From NCBI GenBank assembly GCA_002375995.1, contig DFNI01000009.1, positions 1 through 64,000 of the forward strand: DNA of 64,000 bases, written 5' to 3'. This document shows positions 40,279-49,444 of this stretch, piece after piece. Made by a program: the position numbers and the translations under genes. Each line of letters opens with the position of its first letter. The first letter of the stretch is position 1. Under the pieces are notes generated by a model that saw nothing but the letters and a program-made list of their open reading frames with translations, was not told the DNA's origin and did no database searches. This DNA is from Acetothermia bacterium UBA3571 (lineage in GTDB: Bacteria > Bipolaricaulota > Bipolaricaulia > Bipolaricaulales > Bipolaricaulaceae).

Positions 40279-42450
40279 GTGAGAAGATGCGTAGCGTTGT
40301 GGGTTTTGGTGGTGAGTGTCTGGACTTTCGCGGCACCGTACGTGTGGATCGAGGGAGAAGATTTCGCCGCGAGCAACTTCCCCTACGGAAGCGCCGCCAC
40401 CCGGGGTGTCTTCTGCCGGGGTTGCAGCGGCGGTGAATTCTTTCTCTTCCGGCCCGGTGCCCGGGGCAGACCCTTCTTCCCCCCAGGCTATTGGTATGCC
40501 CGGTGGGCTTTCCGCGTCTTGGAACCCGGGGACTACCGGTTCGTATGGATCGCTTATGGTCCAGAGGAAGCAGAGTTCTCCTGGACGGTGGACGAAAAGG
40601 AAACGGTCCCGGCCCGTGTCGTCCGCTATGGCGGCAACTATGGATTCGGAAGGGCTCGTTTCCGCTGGGCCCAGCTCGATCCGCGTGGCATGGATCTAAC
40701 CCTCAGTCCCGAGGGCAACCCCCACACCTTCGCCATCCGTCGCGATGATCCCGGGGCAGGGCCGATGTGGATCGACGCCATCCTGCTCACCACCGACCGG
40801 GACTTCGTCCCGACGGGACCGGAGGGGCCGACAATGGATCGCTCCACCCTTGTGGTGTTTCCGGACTACGTGGCCTTAGCAGTGGACTACTTGGAGCACC
40901 TCCTTCCCGAGACGCTCCCCAATGCCGACGCGATGGCGAAAAAGCTCTGGACTTTCGCCACACCGGGGGAGTATGAACCTTTGAGCTTCGCGATCCATGC
41001 CCGTCGTAGCCTTTCCCGCGTACGGGTGGAGATAAGCCCCCTGCGGTGTGGGACCTATGAAATACCGCGGAATGCCTTGGACCTCCGGGTGGTGCAGGTG
41101 ATGGAGAAGCGGCGCCACGCCCGCGCAGGGCCCGATGAAACCGAACTGGTCCCCGAAATATTGAACTACAATAGCCCGCAGGACATACCTGCCGGGACCT
41201 CCCGTCAGTGGTGGCTTATCATCCACGTCCCTCGCGAAGCCCCGCCGGGCACCTATCGGGGGCGGATCGTAGTGGAGCCGGAGAACGCTCCCCAGCAGGA
41301 GATAACCGTTGAACTCGTGGTCCTTCCCTTCGTCCTCTCCTCCCCGAGAAAGGACTACTCCTTGGCCTATTCACCCTTGCGGGTATTCGCCGGGAGGGAA
41401 CTCACAGGAGATCCTCTCGTCTACATGCGTCAGGACTACGCAGACATGCGCGCCCACGGTATCACAAGCCCCAGCCTCTATATCCCACTGACCGTATCGC
41501 GCGGTTCCGATGGAGAGGTGAGGATCGATTACGGGGAGTTCATTGCCGCCATGGACTTGATCGCAGAGCTCGGCTTTCCCGGCCCGGTCCACTGGCGTGG
41601 GGTCTCACGGCTGTGGAGAGACCTGAGGCGATGGGGGCTATCAGAGGAGGAGGCGGAAAGGACTTACGTGGAAGCGGTGAGGTCAGTGCTCGAACTGAGA
41701 AGGGAACGGAGCTGGCCCGAGATCTATTTCTTCCCCGTGGATGAGCCCTTCGGCCATCCGGAGAAGGAAGCGGAGTTTTACCGGCTGGCCCCGCTCATCA
41801 AGCGGGTTCCTGGGGCGATGGTCGAGGTTTCGTTGAACGGTGTCATAGAGCTCCCTTCTGAGGCTGAACCCTTCGTCGATCTGCGGTCATACAACGGCTG
41901 GACGGTGGATCTATTCTTGCCTCAGTACCCCTTTGCCCAACTCGCGGCCCTGATCGAGGCCGCAGGAGATCGGGCGTGGGTTTACTACAACGTAAGGGGC
42001 CTGGGGGGAAGGCCAGAATTCTCCCGGGCCGCCGCGGGATTCTACCTCTGGGCGAGCCCTTTCGCGGGGCTCGCCGCCTGGACCTACCACGTGTTCTTCG
42101 GCGATCCCTACGACGCCGCCGACGGTCCCAGGGGCGACTTCGCCTACGCCTATCCTGATCCCGAGAAGAACTTCGCCCCCACCCTGCCAACCCTGCGCTG
42201 GGAGGGGTTTCGCGAGGGGGTCGATGACATGCGGTATCTCACCACCCTGGAGGAGGCCATCGCTGCTTCCCGGGATAATCCCGGAAAAAGGGAAGCGGTG
42301 GCCCAAGCCCGAGCTCTGTTGAAAGAACTGAGGGGACAGCTCGAACACTATGGTCCGGAACTGCGGGGGATCCTGGCTTACATGGAGCCCAACGACTACC
42401 AGGCTTGGCGCTGGCGAATCGCCCAAGCGATTCTCGACTTAATGGATTGA
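40279..42450 (+). CDS. Secreted DUF4091/GH123-like glycoside hydrolase
   Basis: The 723-residue protein has a signal peptide (LWVLVVSVWTFAAP) and an N-terminal beta-sandwich (about 20-170; YVWIEGEDFAASNFP), resembling a carbohydrate-binding module. A second beta domain (about 190-350) and a TIM-barrel region follow, with the acidic pair in IYFFPVDEPFGHPEKE. This fits GH123-like enzymes, which use an Asp-Glu pair and act on N-acetylhexosamines. LRWEGFREGVDDMRYLTTL near the C-terminus is the DUF4091 signature. Start is GTG behind AAGGAG. The substrate is not established. Confidence 0.78.
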   Translation: MRRCVALWVLVVSVWTFAAPYVWIEGEDFAASNFPYGSAATRGVFCRGCSGGEFFLFRPGARGRPFFPPGYWYARWAFRVLEPGDYRFVWIAYGPEEAEFSWTVDEKETVPARVVRYGGNYGFGRARFRWAQLDPRGMDLTLSPEGNPHTFAIRRDDPGAGPMWIDAILLTTDRDFVPTGPEGPTMDRSTLVVFPDYVALAVDYLEHLLPETLPNADAMAKKLWTFATPGEYEPLSFAIHARRSLSRVRVEISPLRCGTYEIPRNALDLRVVQVMEKRRHARAGPDETELVPEILNYNSPQDIPAGTSRQWWLIIHVPREAPPGTYRGRIVVEPENAPQQEITVELVVLPFVLSSPRKDYSLAYSPLRVFAGRELTGDPLVYMRQDYADMRAHGITSPSLYIPLTVSRGSDGEVRIDYGEFIAAMDLIAELGFPGPVHWRGVSRLWRDLRRWGLSEEEAERTYVEAVRSVLELRRERSWPEIYFFPVDEPFGHPEKEAEFYRLAPLIKRVPGAMVEVSLNGVIELPSEAEPFVDLRSYNGWTVDLFLPQYPFAQLAALIEAAGDRAWVYYNVRGLGGRPEFSRAAAGFYLWASPFAGLAAWTYHVFFGDPYDAADGPRGDFAYAYPDPEKNFAPTLPTLRWEGFREGVDDMRYLTTLEEAIAASRDNPGKREAVAQARALLKELRGQLEHYGPELRGILAYMEPNDYQAWRWRIAQAILDLMD

Positions 42451-42462
42451 GAAAATTGGCGC

Positions 42463-42783
42463 TCAGACCTGCTTCCCTTGGGCGTATCCCACTACCCGAT
42501 AATGGACCACCCGGGGTTCGAACTCCAGCAAGAACTCCCGATCCTCGGGATAATACTTGACCGCTTCGGGATCGTCTCCGGCGAACTTCTTGACGGCCTC
42601 CATGTCTTCCCAGAAGGTGAGGGTAATGAAGTGTGTAATCTCTCCCTTTTGCCGTTCCAAGATGTAAACCGCGATGTTTCCGTCCACGGCCCGATAATCC
42701 GGAATCGCCCGTTTGTTCAAGAACTCACGATAAGCGGCTGCTTTAGGAGCCGGAACCCGTCCATGCCATAACCTCACGATCAC
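42463..42783 (-). CDS. Antibiotic biosynthesis monooxygenase-fold protein
   Basis: The 106-residue protein has the dimeric alpha/beta-barrel pattern of the ABM family (VRLWHGRVPAPKAAAYREFL... HFITLTFWEDMEAVKKF... YYPEDREFLLEF). Members include quinol monooxygenases, heme-degrading enzymes and non-enzymatic proteins, and I cannot choose. It is GTG-initiated behind AAAGGGGG, and ends 13 bases from the stop of the convergent glycosidase gene. Confidence 0.7.
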   Translation of the reverse strand: MIVRLWHGRVPAPKAAAYREFLNKRAIPDYRAVDGNIAVYILERQKGEITHFITLTFWEDMEAVKKFAGDDPEAVKYYPEDREFLLEFEPRVVHYRVVGYAQGKQV

Positions 42784-43032
42784 CTTCTCGCCCCCTTTCC
42801 ATGTTGCCCATTTTTGAAGGCATTACCCCCAATTTTAAGCTTTCCTCGCCACGCTTATTAGCTTGTAGGTCGAGTTAGATTTTCAAGTTGCAATCGAAAC
42901 TCCTTGAGCTCTTTATGGTAGAAGTCGGTGAAGTTAAGGCTTTTTGACCTCCCTCTGTGTTCAAACTAAAGGGTCCCCACATAGGTGGAGAGACGGGGTT
43001 CGAGCGGATATGGTGTCTCCCGGTGATCCGGG

Positions 43033-43824
43033 GTGAAGAGCGACCGTGAGAAGTGGCCGTACGGCATTATCGTCCCGTTGCAGGATCCGACGCCCTTTTC
43101 GCCTTTCTTGCCTGAACGCTGGCGGGAAGGTTTGAGGAAGACGGCGGAAGCGGGCTTCACCGCGGTGGAACTTGCGATTACCGATCCCACGAGGGTCGAA
43201 CGGGAAACGGTGGCTCAAGTCCTAGAAAAGGAAAACCTCCGGCTCGTCTCCATCACCACCGGCCAGGCCGCGGGGAAAGAAGGCCTCTCCCTTTCCTCCC
43301 CCGACGAGTCGGTGCGGGAGCGGGCCATCGCCCGCATAAAAGCACACATGGAATTCGCCAAGCCCTTCGGGGCGGTGGTGATCGTGGGATCGCTGCGCGG
43401 CGCCGACGGAGACCGCGGGCTCCTCGTGCAGTCCCTGCGGGAGTGCGCCGCCCACGACCCGGATGTAAAGCTCGCCTTCGAACCCCTGAACCGCTATGAG
43501 ACGAGGCTCGTGAACACCGTGGCCGAGGCCCTGGATCTCATCGAGGAAGTCGGCGCCGAAAACATGGGGATCCTGTTCGACACCTTCCACGCCAACATCG
43601 AGGAACCGAAGTTCGCCGAGGCCATCCGTGCCGCAGGGGAAAAGCTCTATCACGTGCACTTGGCCGATTCCAACCGCTGGGTTCCCGGGGAGGGGCACCT
43701 CCCCTTCGGCGAGGTCTTCCGCACCCTAAAGGAGATCGGCTACCGGGGAGGCCTCATCCTGGAGTGCTTCCCGAAGCCGTCGCCGGAACGGCTCCTCGCC
43801 CTCGCCCGGCGACCCGGGAGCTGA
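43033..43824 (+). CDS. Sugar phosphate isomerase/epimerase (TIM barrel)
   Basis: The 263-residue TIM-barrel protein of the xylose isomerase-like (AP endonuclease 2) family has the metal-site pattern: ...AVVIVGSLRG, the Glu in LAFEPLNRYETR, FDTFHANIEE and HLADSNRWVPGEGHLPF, and a final Glu in LILECF. The closest functions are hydroxypyruvate isomerase or sugar epimerases such as tagatose 3-epimerase. The GTG start is preceded only by weak purines. It lies 14 bases before the AEC transporter. Confidence 0.85.
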   Translation: MKSDREKWPYGIIVPLQDPTPFSPFLPERWREGLRKTAEAGFTAVELAITDPTRVERETVAQVLEKENLRLVSITTGQAAGKEGLSLSSPDESVRERAIARIKAHMEFAKPFGAVVIVGSLRGADGDRGLLVQSLRECAAHDPDVKLAFEPLNRYETRLVNTVAEALDLIEEVGAENMGILFDTFHANIEEPKFAEAIRAAGEKLYHVHLADSNRWVPGEGHLPFGEVFRTLKEIGYRGGLILECFPKPSPERLLALARRPGS

Positions 43825-43838
43825 TACCCTAAGCCCCG

Positions 43839-44738
43839 GTGTTCTCCGGCGTCCTGGTGCCGATCTTCCTCCTCGTGGGGGTGGGGTATGTCGCCGGGAA
43901 GCTCCTGCGTCTGGATCCCCGCCCCATCGCCCGGCTCGCCTTCTGGACCTTCTCCCCCGTCCTCATCTTCGAGTCGCTGCGCACGGCCACCCTCTCCTGG
44001 GAAGAGATGGGCACGGTGGCGATCTTTGTTTCCGCCCATTACTTGGGGATGTACTTCCTCTCCCTTCCGTTGGGGAAAGTCCTCTTCAAGGGGGATCGGG
44101 ATGCCCGGGCCGCCGCCTCATTGGTCCTCACCTTCGGGAACTGCGGAAACCTCGGGTTCCCCCTCCTCCTCTTCGCGCTGGGGGACAAGGGCCTGGAGAT
44201 AGGGGCCGTGTTTCTGGCGGTGAACACGGTGTATCTGGCGACGTTGGGGGTGGCCATCGCCGCCGGGGGCCTGGGACGTCCGGTGGAATCGGCGAAGGCC
44301 ATCTTCAGGGTGCCGTGGCTGTACGCCGTGGCCGCCGCCCTGGTGGCCCGGGAATTCCCGGGGCTCCCCCTATGGCTTTCCCGCACCACCGGGGCCCTAC
44401 GGGACGGGGCTATCCCCCTTCTCTTGGCGCTTTTGGGCTTGGAACTGGCGCGAATTGACCCGCGACGGGTGTTCGCCGGGGCCATGGGCCTGGCCGCCGG
44501 CAGGCTCGCCCTCGGGAGCGCACTGGCCTGGGTCCTGGCGTCGGCCATGGGCCTCCAAGGCACGTTGCGGAGCGCCCTGATCCTGGAGGGGAGCGTTCCC
44601 AGCGCGGTGAACGCTTTCCTTTTGGCCTTCGAGTTCAAGCGCCGTCCCGATCTGGCCGCAGCGGCCCTTTTCTTCTCCACCGCGCTCTCCGCCGGGACCC
44701 TGTGGCTCACCTTGATGGGAATATCCGCATGGGCATAG
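43839..44738 (+). CDS. AEC-family transporter
   Basis: The 299-residue membrane protein shows about ten hydrophobic helices and the auxin-efflux-carrier pattern (VPIFLLVGVGYVAGKL; VLTFGNCGNLGFPLLLFALGD; ILEGSVPSAVNAFLLA). Bacterial members move malate, malonate or amino acids; the substrate here is unknown. It begins with GTG. Proximity to an isomerase-type TIM barrel may indicate a small catabolic unit. Confidence 0.88.
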   Translation: MFSGVLVPIFLLVGVGYVAGKLLRLDPRPIARLAFWTFSPVLIFESLRTATLSWEEMGTVAIFVSAHYLGMYFLSLPLGKVLFKGDRDARAAASLVLTFGNCGNLGFPLLLFALGDKGLEIGAVFLAVNTVYLATLGVAIAAGGLGRPVESAKAIFRVPWLYAVAAALVAREFPGLPLWLSRTTGALRDGAIPLLLALLGLELARIDPRRVFAGAMGLAAGRLALGSALAWVLASAMGLQGTLRSALILEGSVPSAVNAFLLAFEFKRRPDLAAAALFFSTALSAGTLWLTLMGISAWA

Positions 44739-44807
44739 CCGATTTGCCCTGGGGTGTAACAAGAATTACCCTAGGGTGTATTATCTCCGAAGCTAAAGGA
44801 GTGGACG

Positions 44808-45455
44808 ATGAAGGGCAAGTTTGCAGTGGGGGCGCTCGTCCTCCTTTTCCTCGCCCTGGGGGGATGTGGCTTCCTGCAGGAGCTCCTCCCCCCGGAGGTG
44901 GCCCCCCTCGTACAGGCCACCACCGGGGAACTCGAAACGGGGATCCGCCTCACCTGGAGCGCGGTGGACCGTGCGACAAACTATCGCATCTTCCGTGCCG
45001 AAGCGGAGAACGGTCCATACGATCTTTTGGCCCAAACGCCTTACACCAGCTTCACCGACCAAGTGGGGCGGGAGCACATGGGATATTGGTACTGGTACGA
45101 GGTCCAGGCGTGTAACGACGCCGGCTGTGGCCCCAAGTCCACGCCGGTACGGGGTTACGCGGGTTACCCCCCGGAACCGCCCAGCAATGTAAGCGCAAGC
45201 GATGGGGATTATCTGGACAAGATCGTGGTAACCTGGGATCCCGTTCCCGGCGCCACCCGTTACGAGGTCCTGCGCGACCGCACCCCAGGCGGCGAATTCA
45301 ACCCCATCGCCATGGTAACTTCCACTTCGTACGAGGATCACGACGTGTCTCCCGGATTGATCTACCATTACAAGGTGAAGGCCCACAACGACTGGGGCTT
45401 TACGTTGCCCTCTGAAGCCGACGCGGGCTGCGTTTACCCCTGCCCGGTGCCCTGA
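44808..45455 (+). CDS. Lipoprotein with two fibronectin type III domains
   Basis: The 215-residue protein has a lipobox (LALGGC at about 16-21) and two fibronectin III-like beta sandwiches. The first is around LTWSAVDRATNYRIFRAE and the second around VTWDPVPGATRYEVLRD, each ending in an aromatic/Gly pattern (WYWYEVQACNDAGCG and YHYKVKAHNDWG). Such modules mediate contacts at the cell surface. A TATTAT -10-like box lies at 44779 and AAAGGAG precedes the ATG. Confidence 0.8.
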   Translation: MKGKFAVGALVLLFLALGGCGFLQELLPPEVAPLVQATTGELETGIRLTWSAVDRATNYRIFRAEAENGPYDLLAQTPYTSFTDQVGREHMGYWYWYEVQACNDAGCGPKSTPVRGYAGYPPEPPSNVSASDGDYLDKIVVTWDPVPGATRYEVLRDRTPGGEFNPIAMVTSTSYEDHDVSPGLIYHYKVKAHNDWGFTLPSEADAGCVYPCPVP

Positions 45456-45535
45456 ATCCATCGTGCAATAAGAGCTCCAAAAGCGTCTGAAACCACGCGC
45501 CGGGGATCGTGTATATCCCTTTTGAGGTGGTGGAT

Positions 45536-46603
45536 ATGCGGGCGATCATCGGTTTCCTTGCCCTCCTTTTCGGCTTGACGGTTTGGGCGGATGAGGCGTG
45601 GGTGGTGGTCACCCTGGACCGGATCGAGTTCGACGGGAACCTGGTGGAGTGGCCCCGGTTCAAGGGGAACCCCATCGGGTTCATCTCGGTGGTGGGAACA
45701 GAAAGTATCTACCAAAAGCTAGTCTGGCCCGGCGCCGGCTGGTACACCATCGCCGACGAGGGCGCCGAACTCCTGCAGGAGACCGAAAGCGTCCCCCTGT
45801 TTGCCCTTCCCGCCGCCGAGATGGGGCCCAGCTTGGGGATCGCCATTCAATTCCTCGGGAACTACAAGTACGACTGGGGCCATAGCTTCGCCCCCGAGGC
45901 CTTAGCCCACCTCGAGGAGACCCTGCGGGAAAGGCTAGCTCTCCCCCTTCCCCCGGGCCTCCCGGGACGGAAGCAAGGAGAAGGAGACAGCGGACCATAT
46001 GAGGTGCGCGAGGCCCCCTTCATCGATTTCACCCCCCATATCCGAGTCTTCTCCCCCGATTCTTGGACTTCGGGGACACGGACCTACACCGCCGAGGTCC
46101 GAGAAGCGGTCTACGTTCAGGGAGAGACCCCGGCCAAAGTCACCTTCCGCTATTCCATCCGTCGGGTCTCCCTCCCCGAGGGGCTCCGGGTCCGTGTCCG
46201 CCTCGAGGGGATAAAAACGGTGGAAAACGGAGATTTCATGAACGGAGAGATCTTCGTCGTGGCCCGGGTCATCTCGGGCTTCACCTCCACCGGGAGGCCG
46301 ATACAGCGCGCCCTCCGGATCCCCACTTCAGGCCACTACTCCATGGGAGATGGCGAGGAAAAGGTCCTCTCTACGGTACTCTTCGAGGGGAGAGTGAGCC
46401 CGTTCCTCTACGTCGAGGTCATGGTGTGGGACGAGGATGATCCCGAGGCAAAAGACCAGCACGATCTCCTCGGGGGGCTTTTCGGGCTCTGGCTCCCCTG
46501 GCGCCTAGCGAACCTCCCCGGGGGCGAGAAGCGCATCGTCTTTCCCAAGTCCACCCCCGACGGCGAGGTCTTGATCCACCTCCGCGTGGAACGCCTGGAT
46601 TAG
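45536..46603 (+). CDS. Exported protein, unknown
   Basis: The ATG at 45536 gives a signal peptide (AIIGFLALLFGLTVWADEA) after a GAGGTGG; the frame is open from 45509 but would bury the signal. The 355-residue protein has beta-rich N-terminal half with FDGNLVEWPRFKGNP and a C2-like second half (VEVMVWDEDDPEAKDQHDLLG). The D-E-D-D-P-E cluster suggests calcium binding. No family is recognised. Its TAG overlaps the convergent esterase gene's stop, and the two genes share four bases. Confidence 0.55.
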   Translation: MRAIIGFLALLFGLTVWADEAWVVVTLDRIEFDGNLVEWPRFKGNPIGFISVVGTESIYQKLVWPGAGWYTIADEGAELLQETESVPLFALPAAEMGPSLGIAIQFLGNYKYDWGHSFAPEALAHLEETLRERLALPLPPGLPGRKQGEGDSGPYEVREAPFIDFTPHIRVFSPDSWTSGTRTYTAEVREAVYVQGETPAKVTFRYSIRRVSLPEGLRVRVRLEGIKTVENGDFMNGEIFVVARVISGFTSTGRPIQRALRIPTSGHYSMGDGEEKVLSTVLFEGRVSPFLYVEVMVWDEDDPEAKDQHDLLGGLFGLWLPWRLANLPGGEKRIVFPKSTPDGEVLIHLRVERLD

Positions 46604-47442
46604 GGGCCGAGGAAGCGGTTCAGGAAGTCGACGATGGCGGCCACTGCCCGGAGGGCCGCCGGGGTGTCGGGGCGGTTTATGAAGCCGTGGCCCGCCCCGG
46701 GGATGAGGAGGAGCTCCGCCTCGGCCCCCGCCCGGCGCAAGGCATCGGCCATCCGCACCGATTCCTCGTAGGGGACCACGCGGTCGTCGCGGCCGTGGAC
46801 GAGGAGGAACGGAGGATCGTCGGCGCTGGCCCAGGTGATGGGCGAGGCCTCCCGCCAGAGGTCGGGATCTTCCCGGGCAGATGCGCCCAAGAAGCTCTCC
46901 ACCGCCGCCTCGGCCGGGGTGCCCACTGCCGAGAGGAGGTCCATGGGGCCGAACAGGGCAACCACGGCCTGGACCCGGGATGAGACTCCCAGATTCCCGC
47001 AAGGCGCCAAGGCCTCGGGGGCGGTCCCAAGCAACGCCACGAGATGCCCTCCGGCGGAAGTGCCCACCGCCGCGATCCGATCCGGGTCCACCCCGTAGTC
47101 CGCAGCGTGGACCCGGATCCACTTCACCGCGCACCGCAGGTCCTCCAGGGCCGCGGGGAACTTATGTGCGGGCGCTAAGCGGTAATTTACGGAGAAACCC
47201 ACGTACCCCCGCTCCGCTAAGAACCGGGCCAGGGGCGCGAGCCGCCGCTTGTCCCCGGTATGCCAGGCGCCCCCGTGCACGAAAAGGATCGCCGGGTGCG
47301 GACCCGGGGAATCGGGGAGGCATATGTCCAGTGCCAGGGAGAGCCCGGCTACCGTGCGGTAGACCACGTCGTGGATCTCCGTGACCGCCGCCCCCACGGA
47401 CGAAAAGAGGGCCACCGCTGCCATCACGACGATAAGCCTCAA
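46600..47442 (-). CDS. Exported alpha/beta-hydrolase (carboxylesterase-like)
   Basis: The protein of 280 residues has the oxyanion HGGAWH, the nucleophile elbow GTSAGG, the acid in HGRDDRVVP and the catalytic His in GAGHGF, the standard set for hormone-sensitive-lipase or BD-FAE-type esterases. I start it at TTG 47442 behind AAGGAGGTGG, giving the signal peptide LRLIVVMAAVALFSSVGAA. It lies 13 bases after the NodB-like gene on the same strand, so the two were likely cotranscribed and export related enzymes. Confidence 0.83.
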   Translation of the reverse strand: MRLIVVMAAVALFSSVGAAVTEIHDVVYRTVAGLSLALDICLPDSPGPHPAILFVHGGAWHTGDKRRLAPLARFLAERGYVGFSVNYRLAPAHKFPAALEDLRCAVKWIRVHAADYGVDPDRIAAVGTSAGGHLVALLGTAPEALAPCGNLGVSSRVQAVVALFGPMDLLSAVGTPAEAAVESFLGASAREDPDLWREASPITWASADDPPFLLVHGRDDRVVPYEESVRMADALRRAGAEAELLLIPGAGHGFINRPDTPAALRAVAAIVDFLNRFLGP

Positions 47443-47455
47443 CGTGCCACCTCCT

Positions 47456-47974
47456 TCATCCCTCCGGGAACAGAGAACGGATGAGCTCCCGCTGGTCGGC
47501 GGGGATGTAGATGGTGGGGCGCTCGCCGTGCTCCCCGATCCAGATCCGGGCGATCTCGGGGAGGGTGGCCCACCGCACGAGGCCATCCTCCACGAGTCCC
47601 GCGACATCGGCGTAGTTGTAAATCCGCTCGTGGGCGTGGGGGTCGATGGAAACCCCTAACACGTCGTGAAGGTATTTCAGGACGTTCAGCCCCTCGGTGT
47701 TCGCAGTTACATCCCCCCTATCGTACGTCGCCGCTGCAGCGGGGAAGGTCCACTCACACTGGTAGTCGAACGCCGCCCCGTACCGATGGAGGAGCTCGGC
47801 GAACTCCACCAGGGCGTCCCTCCACTGGAGGTAGGTTTTCCGGTCCCGGGTGAAGTCGGGGTTGGTGGGCGGATCCTCGGTGTGCATCACCACGGTCACG
47901 TAGATGGGAAACGGGCCCGCGAGGGAAATTGCCGCAAGCGTTAGCAAAAGAAACGCGACCACCGCCGTCCTCAT
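47456..47974 (-). CDS. Exported NodB-like deacetylase-fold protein, possibly short
   Basis: The 172-residue protein begins with a signal peptide (TAVVAFLLLTLAAISLAG). It then reads IYVTVVMHTEDPPTNPDF, WRDALVEFAELLHRYGAAF and VSIDPHAHERIYNYADVAGL, as in polysaccharide-deacetylase-like barrels, where His/Asp residues at strand ends bind metal. The usual protein of this kind is more than 300 residues, so the C-terminal half seems absent, perhaps truncated. The ATG at 47974 is used; the longer upstream frame has no family content. Confidence 0.55.
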   Translation of the reverse strand: MRTAVVAFLLLTLAAISLAGPFPIYVTVVMHTEDPPTNPDFTRDRKTYLQWRDALVEFAELLHRYGAAFDYQCEWTFPAAAATYDRGDVTANTEGLNVLKYLHDVLGVSIDPHAHERIYNYADVAGLVEDGLVRWATLPEIARIWIGEHGERPTIYIPADQRELIRSLFPEG

Positions 47975-48080
47975 GACTCCCACCTCGGGTGGAAGTTTAG
48001 CGATTCCCGGAGGGGGCGCCGAGCGCGATGCTGGGGGTTCCTTGGGCGGCAAAGGCGCGGAAGGGTCGAAAACGTTTGTG

Positions 48081-48108
48081 TTGACTTTTTCCACATCCCG
48101 GGTATGAT
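48081..48108 (+). promoter_or_regulatory. Promoter of cold-shock gene
   Basis: TTGACT (48081-48086) and TATGAT (48103-48108) with a 16-base spacer. The start would leave a leader of about 105 bases before the cspA-like GTG, in line with the long structured leaders of cold-shock mRNAs. Confidence 0.75.
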
Positions 48109-48218
48109 TAGATCTGCAGGCCGCAGCAATGCGTGACCCCGCAGCACACGGGTTATTCCCTTGGGCTTTGGGTAGTGGCGTTAGGCGGTCGAGTAAAAGA
48201 GGAAAGGGGGAATGACCC

Positions 48219-48419
48219 GTGGCAATCGGTAAAGTCAAGTGGTTCAACGACGCGAAGGGTTACGGCTTCATCGAGCAGGAAAATGGCCCCGACGTGTTCG
48301 TCCACTTCTCCGCCATCAACTCCTCCGGCTTCAGGTCCCTGCGCGAGGGCCAGACGGTGGAGTTCGAGGTCGTGGACGGGCCCAAGGGCCCACAGGCTCA
48401 GAGCGTAACCCCGAGGTAG
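48219..48419 (+). CDS. Cold-shock domain protein
   Basis: The 66-residue OB-fold RNA chaperone has both nucleic-acid-binding motifs (KGYGFIEQ and VFVHFSAI) and a typical start [11 protein letters not shown]. The GTG at 48219 sits after a purine stretch (AAAGGGGGAA). Length and sequence are those of CspA-type proteins. A terminator follows 27 bases after the stop, so it is monocistronic. Confidence 0.96.
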   Translation: MAIGKVKWFNDAKGYGFIEQENGPDVFVHFSAINSSGFRSLREGQTVEFEVVDGPKGPQAQSVTPR

Positions 48420-48445
48420 AGTTCGGTTCGCTCCAACAATAACGG

Positions 48446-48479
48446 AAGGGGGCCTCAGTGGCCCCCTTCTTCGTTTTCC
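48446..48479 (+). terminator. Intrinsic terminator of cold-shock gene
   Basis: AAGGGGGCC pairs with GGCCCCCTT across a 5-base loop, followed by CTTCGTTTTCC. It overlaps the end of the convergent barrel-protein gene. Confidence 0.87.
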
Positions 48480-49444
48480 TCCCCCAGGGAAAGGTAGAGC
48501 TCGAGCGCGACCTCAAGCCCCCACTCGCCGTCCGGGGGGAAATTCCCCCGAAATTCAGCGGATAACCCTTCTAAGCGAAGGGTCACACAACCCGTGTACC
48601 GGAGGCCGCCTTCTTCGCCCCCGAGTCCCACACGTACCTCCACGTATTCCAGGGAAACCCCGACCCCGACCTCCCAACTGTGGTCCCCATCCCACTGGGA
48701 GAACTCACCCTGTATAAGGACAACCCCGCCCAGATCGGCCTCGGCCGTGAATGCCCAGTCCCCTTCCACTAACCAGGAGAATTCCCCTGAAGCCACCAGT
48801 TCCTCCACCGTGGTGGAGACACTTCCCCCAGCCGACCGAAGGCCAGCTGAATCCCAGCTTAGGCTTACTCCGGCGGCGGCCCACTCGCCCAAGAGATCCA
48901 CACTCAACTCGAGGGAGGAAAATCCCATCTCGTCGAACCAGGCGGTGGTCTCCAGGGACACGGGGGGGAAGTACAGGCCGAAGCGCAGGGTCTGTCCCGC
49001 CACAGCCCCGGTGCGGTCGAGCTCAAGGAGCCCGGTGAACCCGGAGTTCCCTTCCTCCACCCCGGCCTCGTACCACACCGAGAGGGTGGCACCGGCGAAT
49101 CCTCCTGCGTCCACCGTTGCGTCTGCCGAGAACCCGAAGTACTCGGTGAGCTGTAGCTCGATGTTCCCCGTGACGTGGGAAAAACCGGCGTCATCAAACC
49201 CTATTTCGCCTCCCAGCAAAAACGAGCCCGTTTGGTAGCCAGTCCCCACTGTGGCGGAAAGGAGGCCCGTGGCATCGAACTCCGCCTCAGCGCGGATGCC
49301 CCATGCCTCGTGTCCTACCCCGATACCGAAGACTTCCGTCCACGCTGTGGGGGAAAGGGACGTATGGGAAGACAATTCGAGGTCCCATGGATAAACAGCG
49401 CATGCGAAAAGCGAAAGAAGAAGGACCAAGAGAGAAGCCCTCAT
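48455..49444 (-). CDS. Exported beta-rich protein, predicted barrel
   Basis: The 329-residue product has a signal peptide (MRASLLVLLLSLFACAVYPW) and then short alternating strands, each carrying Gly-Phe or Glu-Phe pairs (SLELSVDLLGEW; GFSSLELSV-like), as in predicted outer-membrane barrels. It resembles the first third of the next protein upstream in its FSSLELE-type motif, which suggests a duplicated barrel. No family is recognised. Its ATG overlaps the stop of the PKD protein gene by 4 bases, placing it last in the operon. Confidence 0.65.
   Translation of the reverse strand: MRASLLVLLLSLFACAVYPWDLELSSHTSLSPTAWTEVFGIGVGHEAWGIRAEAEFDATGLLSATVGTGYQTGSFLLGGEIGFDDAGFSHVTGNIELQLTEYFGFSADATVDAGGFAGATLSVWYEAGVEEGNSGFTGLLELDRTGAVAGQTLRFGLYFPPVSLETTAWFDEMGFSSLELSVDLLGEWAAAGVSLSWDSAGLRSAGGSVSTTVEELVASGEFSWLVEGDWAFTAEADLGGVVLIQGEFSQWDGDHSWEVGVGVSLEYVEVRVGLGGEEGGLRYTGCVTLRLEGLSAEFRGNFPPDGEWGLEVALELYLSLGEENEEGGH

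Noticed and set aside
42885..42905. GTTGCAATCGAAACTC-like piece resembling a CRISPR repeat
   Set aside because: It is a single copy; no second copy or spacer-repeat periodicity exists around it.
46600..46603. Four-base overlap of convergent stop codons as a regulatory device
   Set aside because: Short convergent overlaps are common in compact genomes and nothing else supports regulation.
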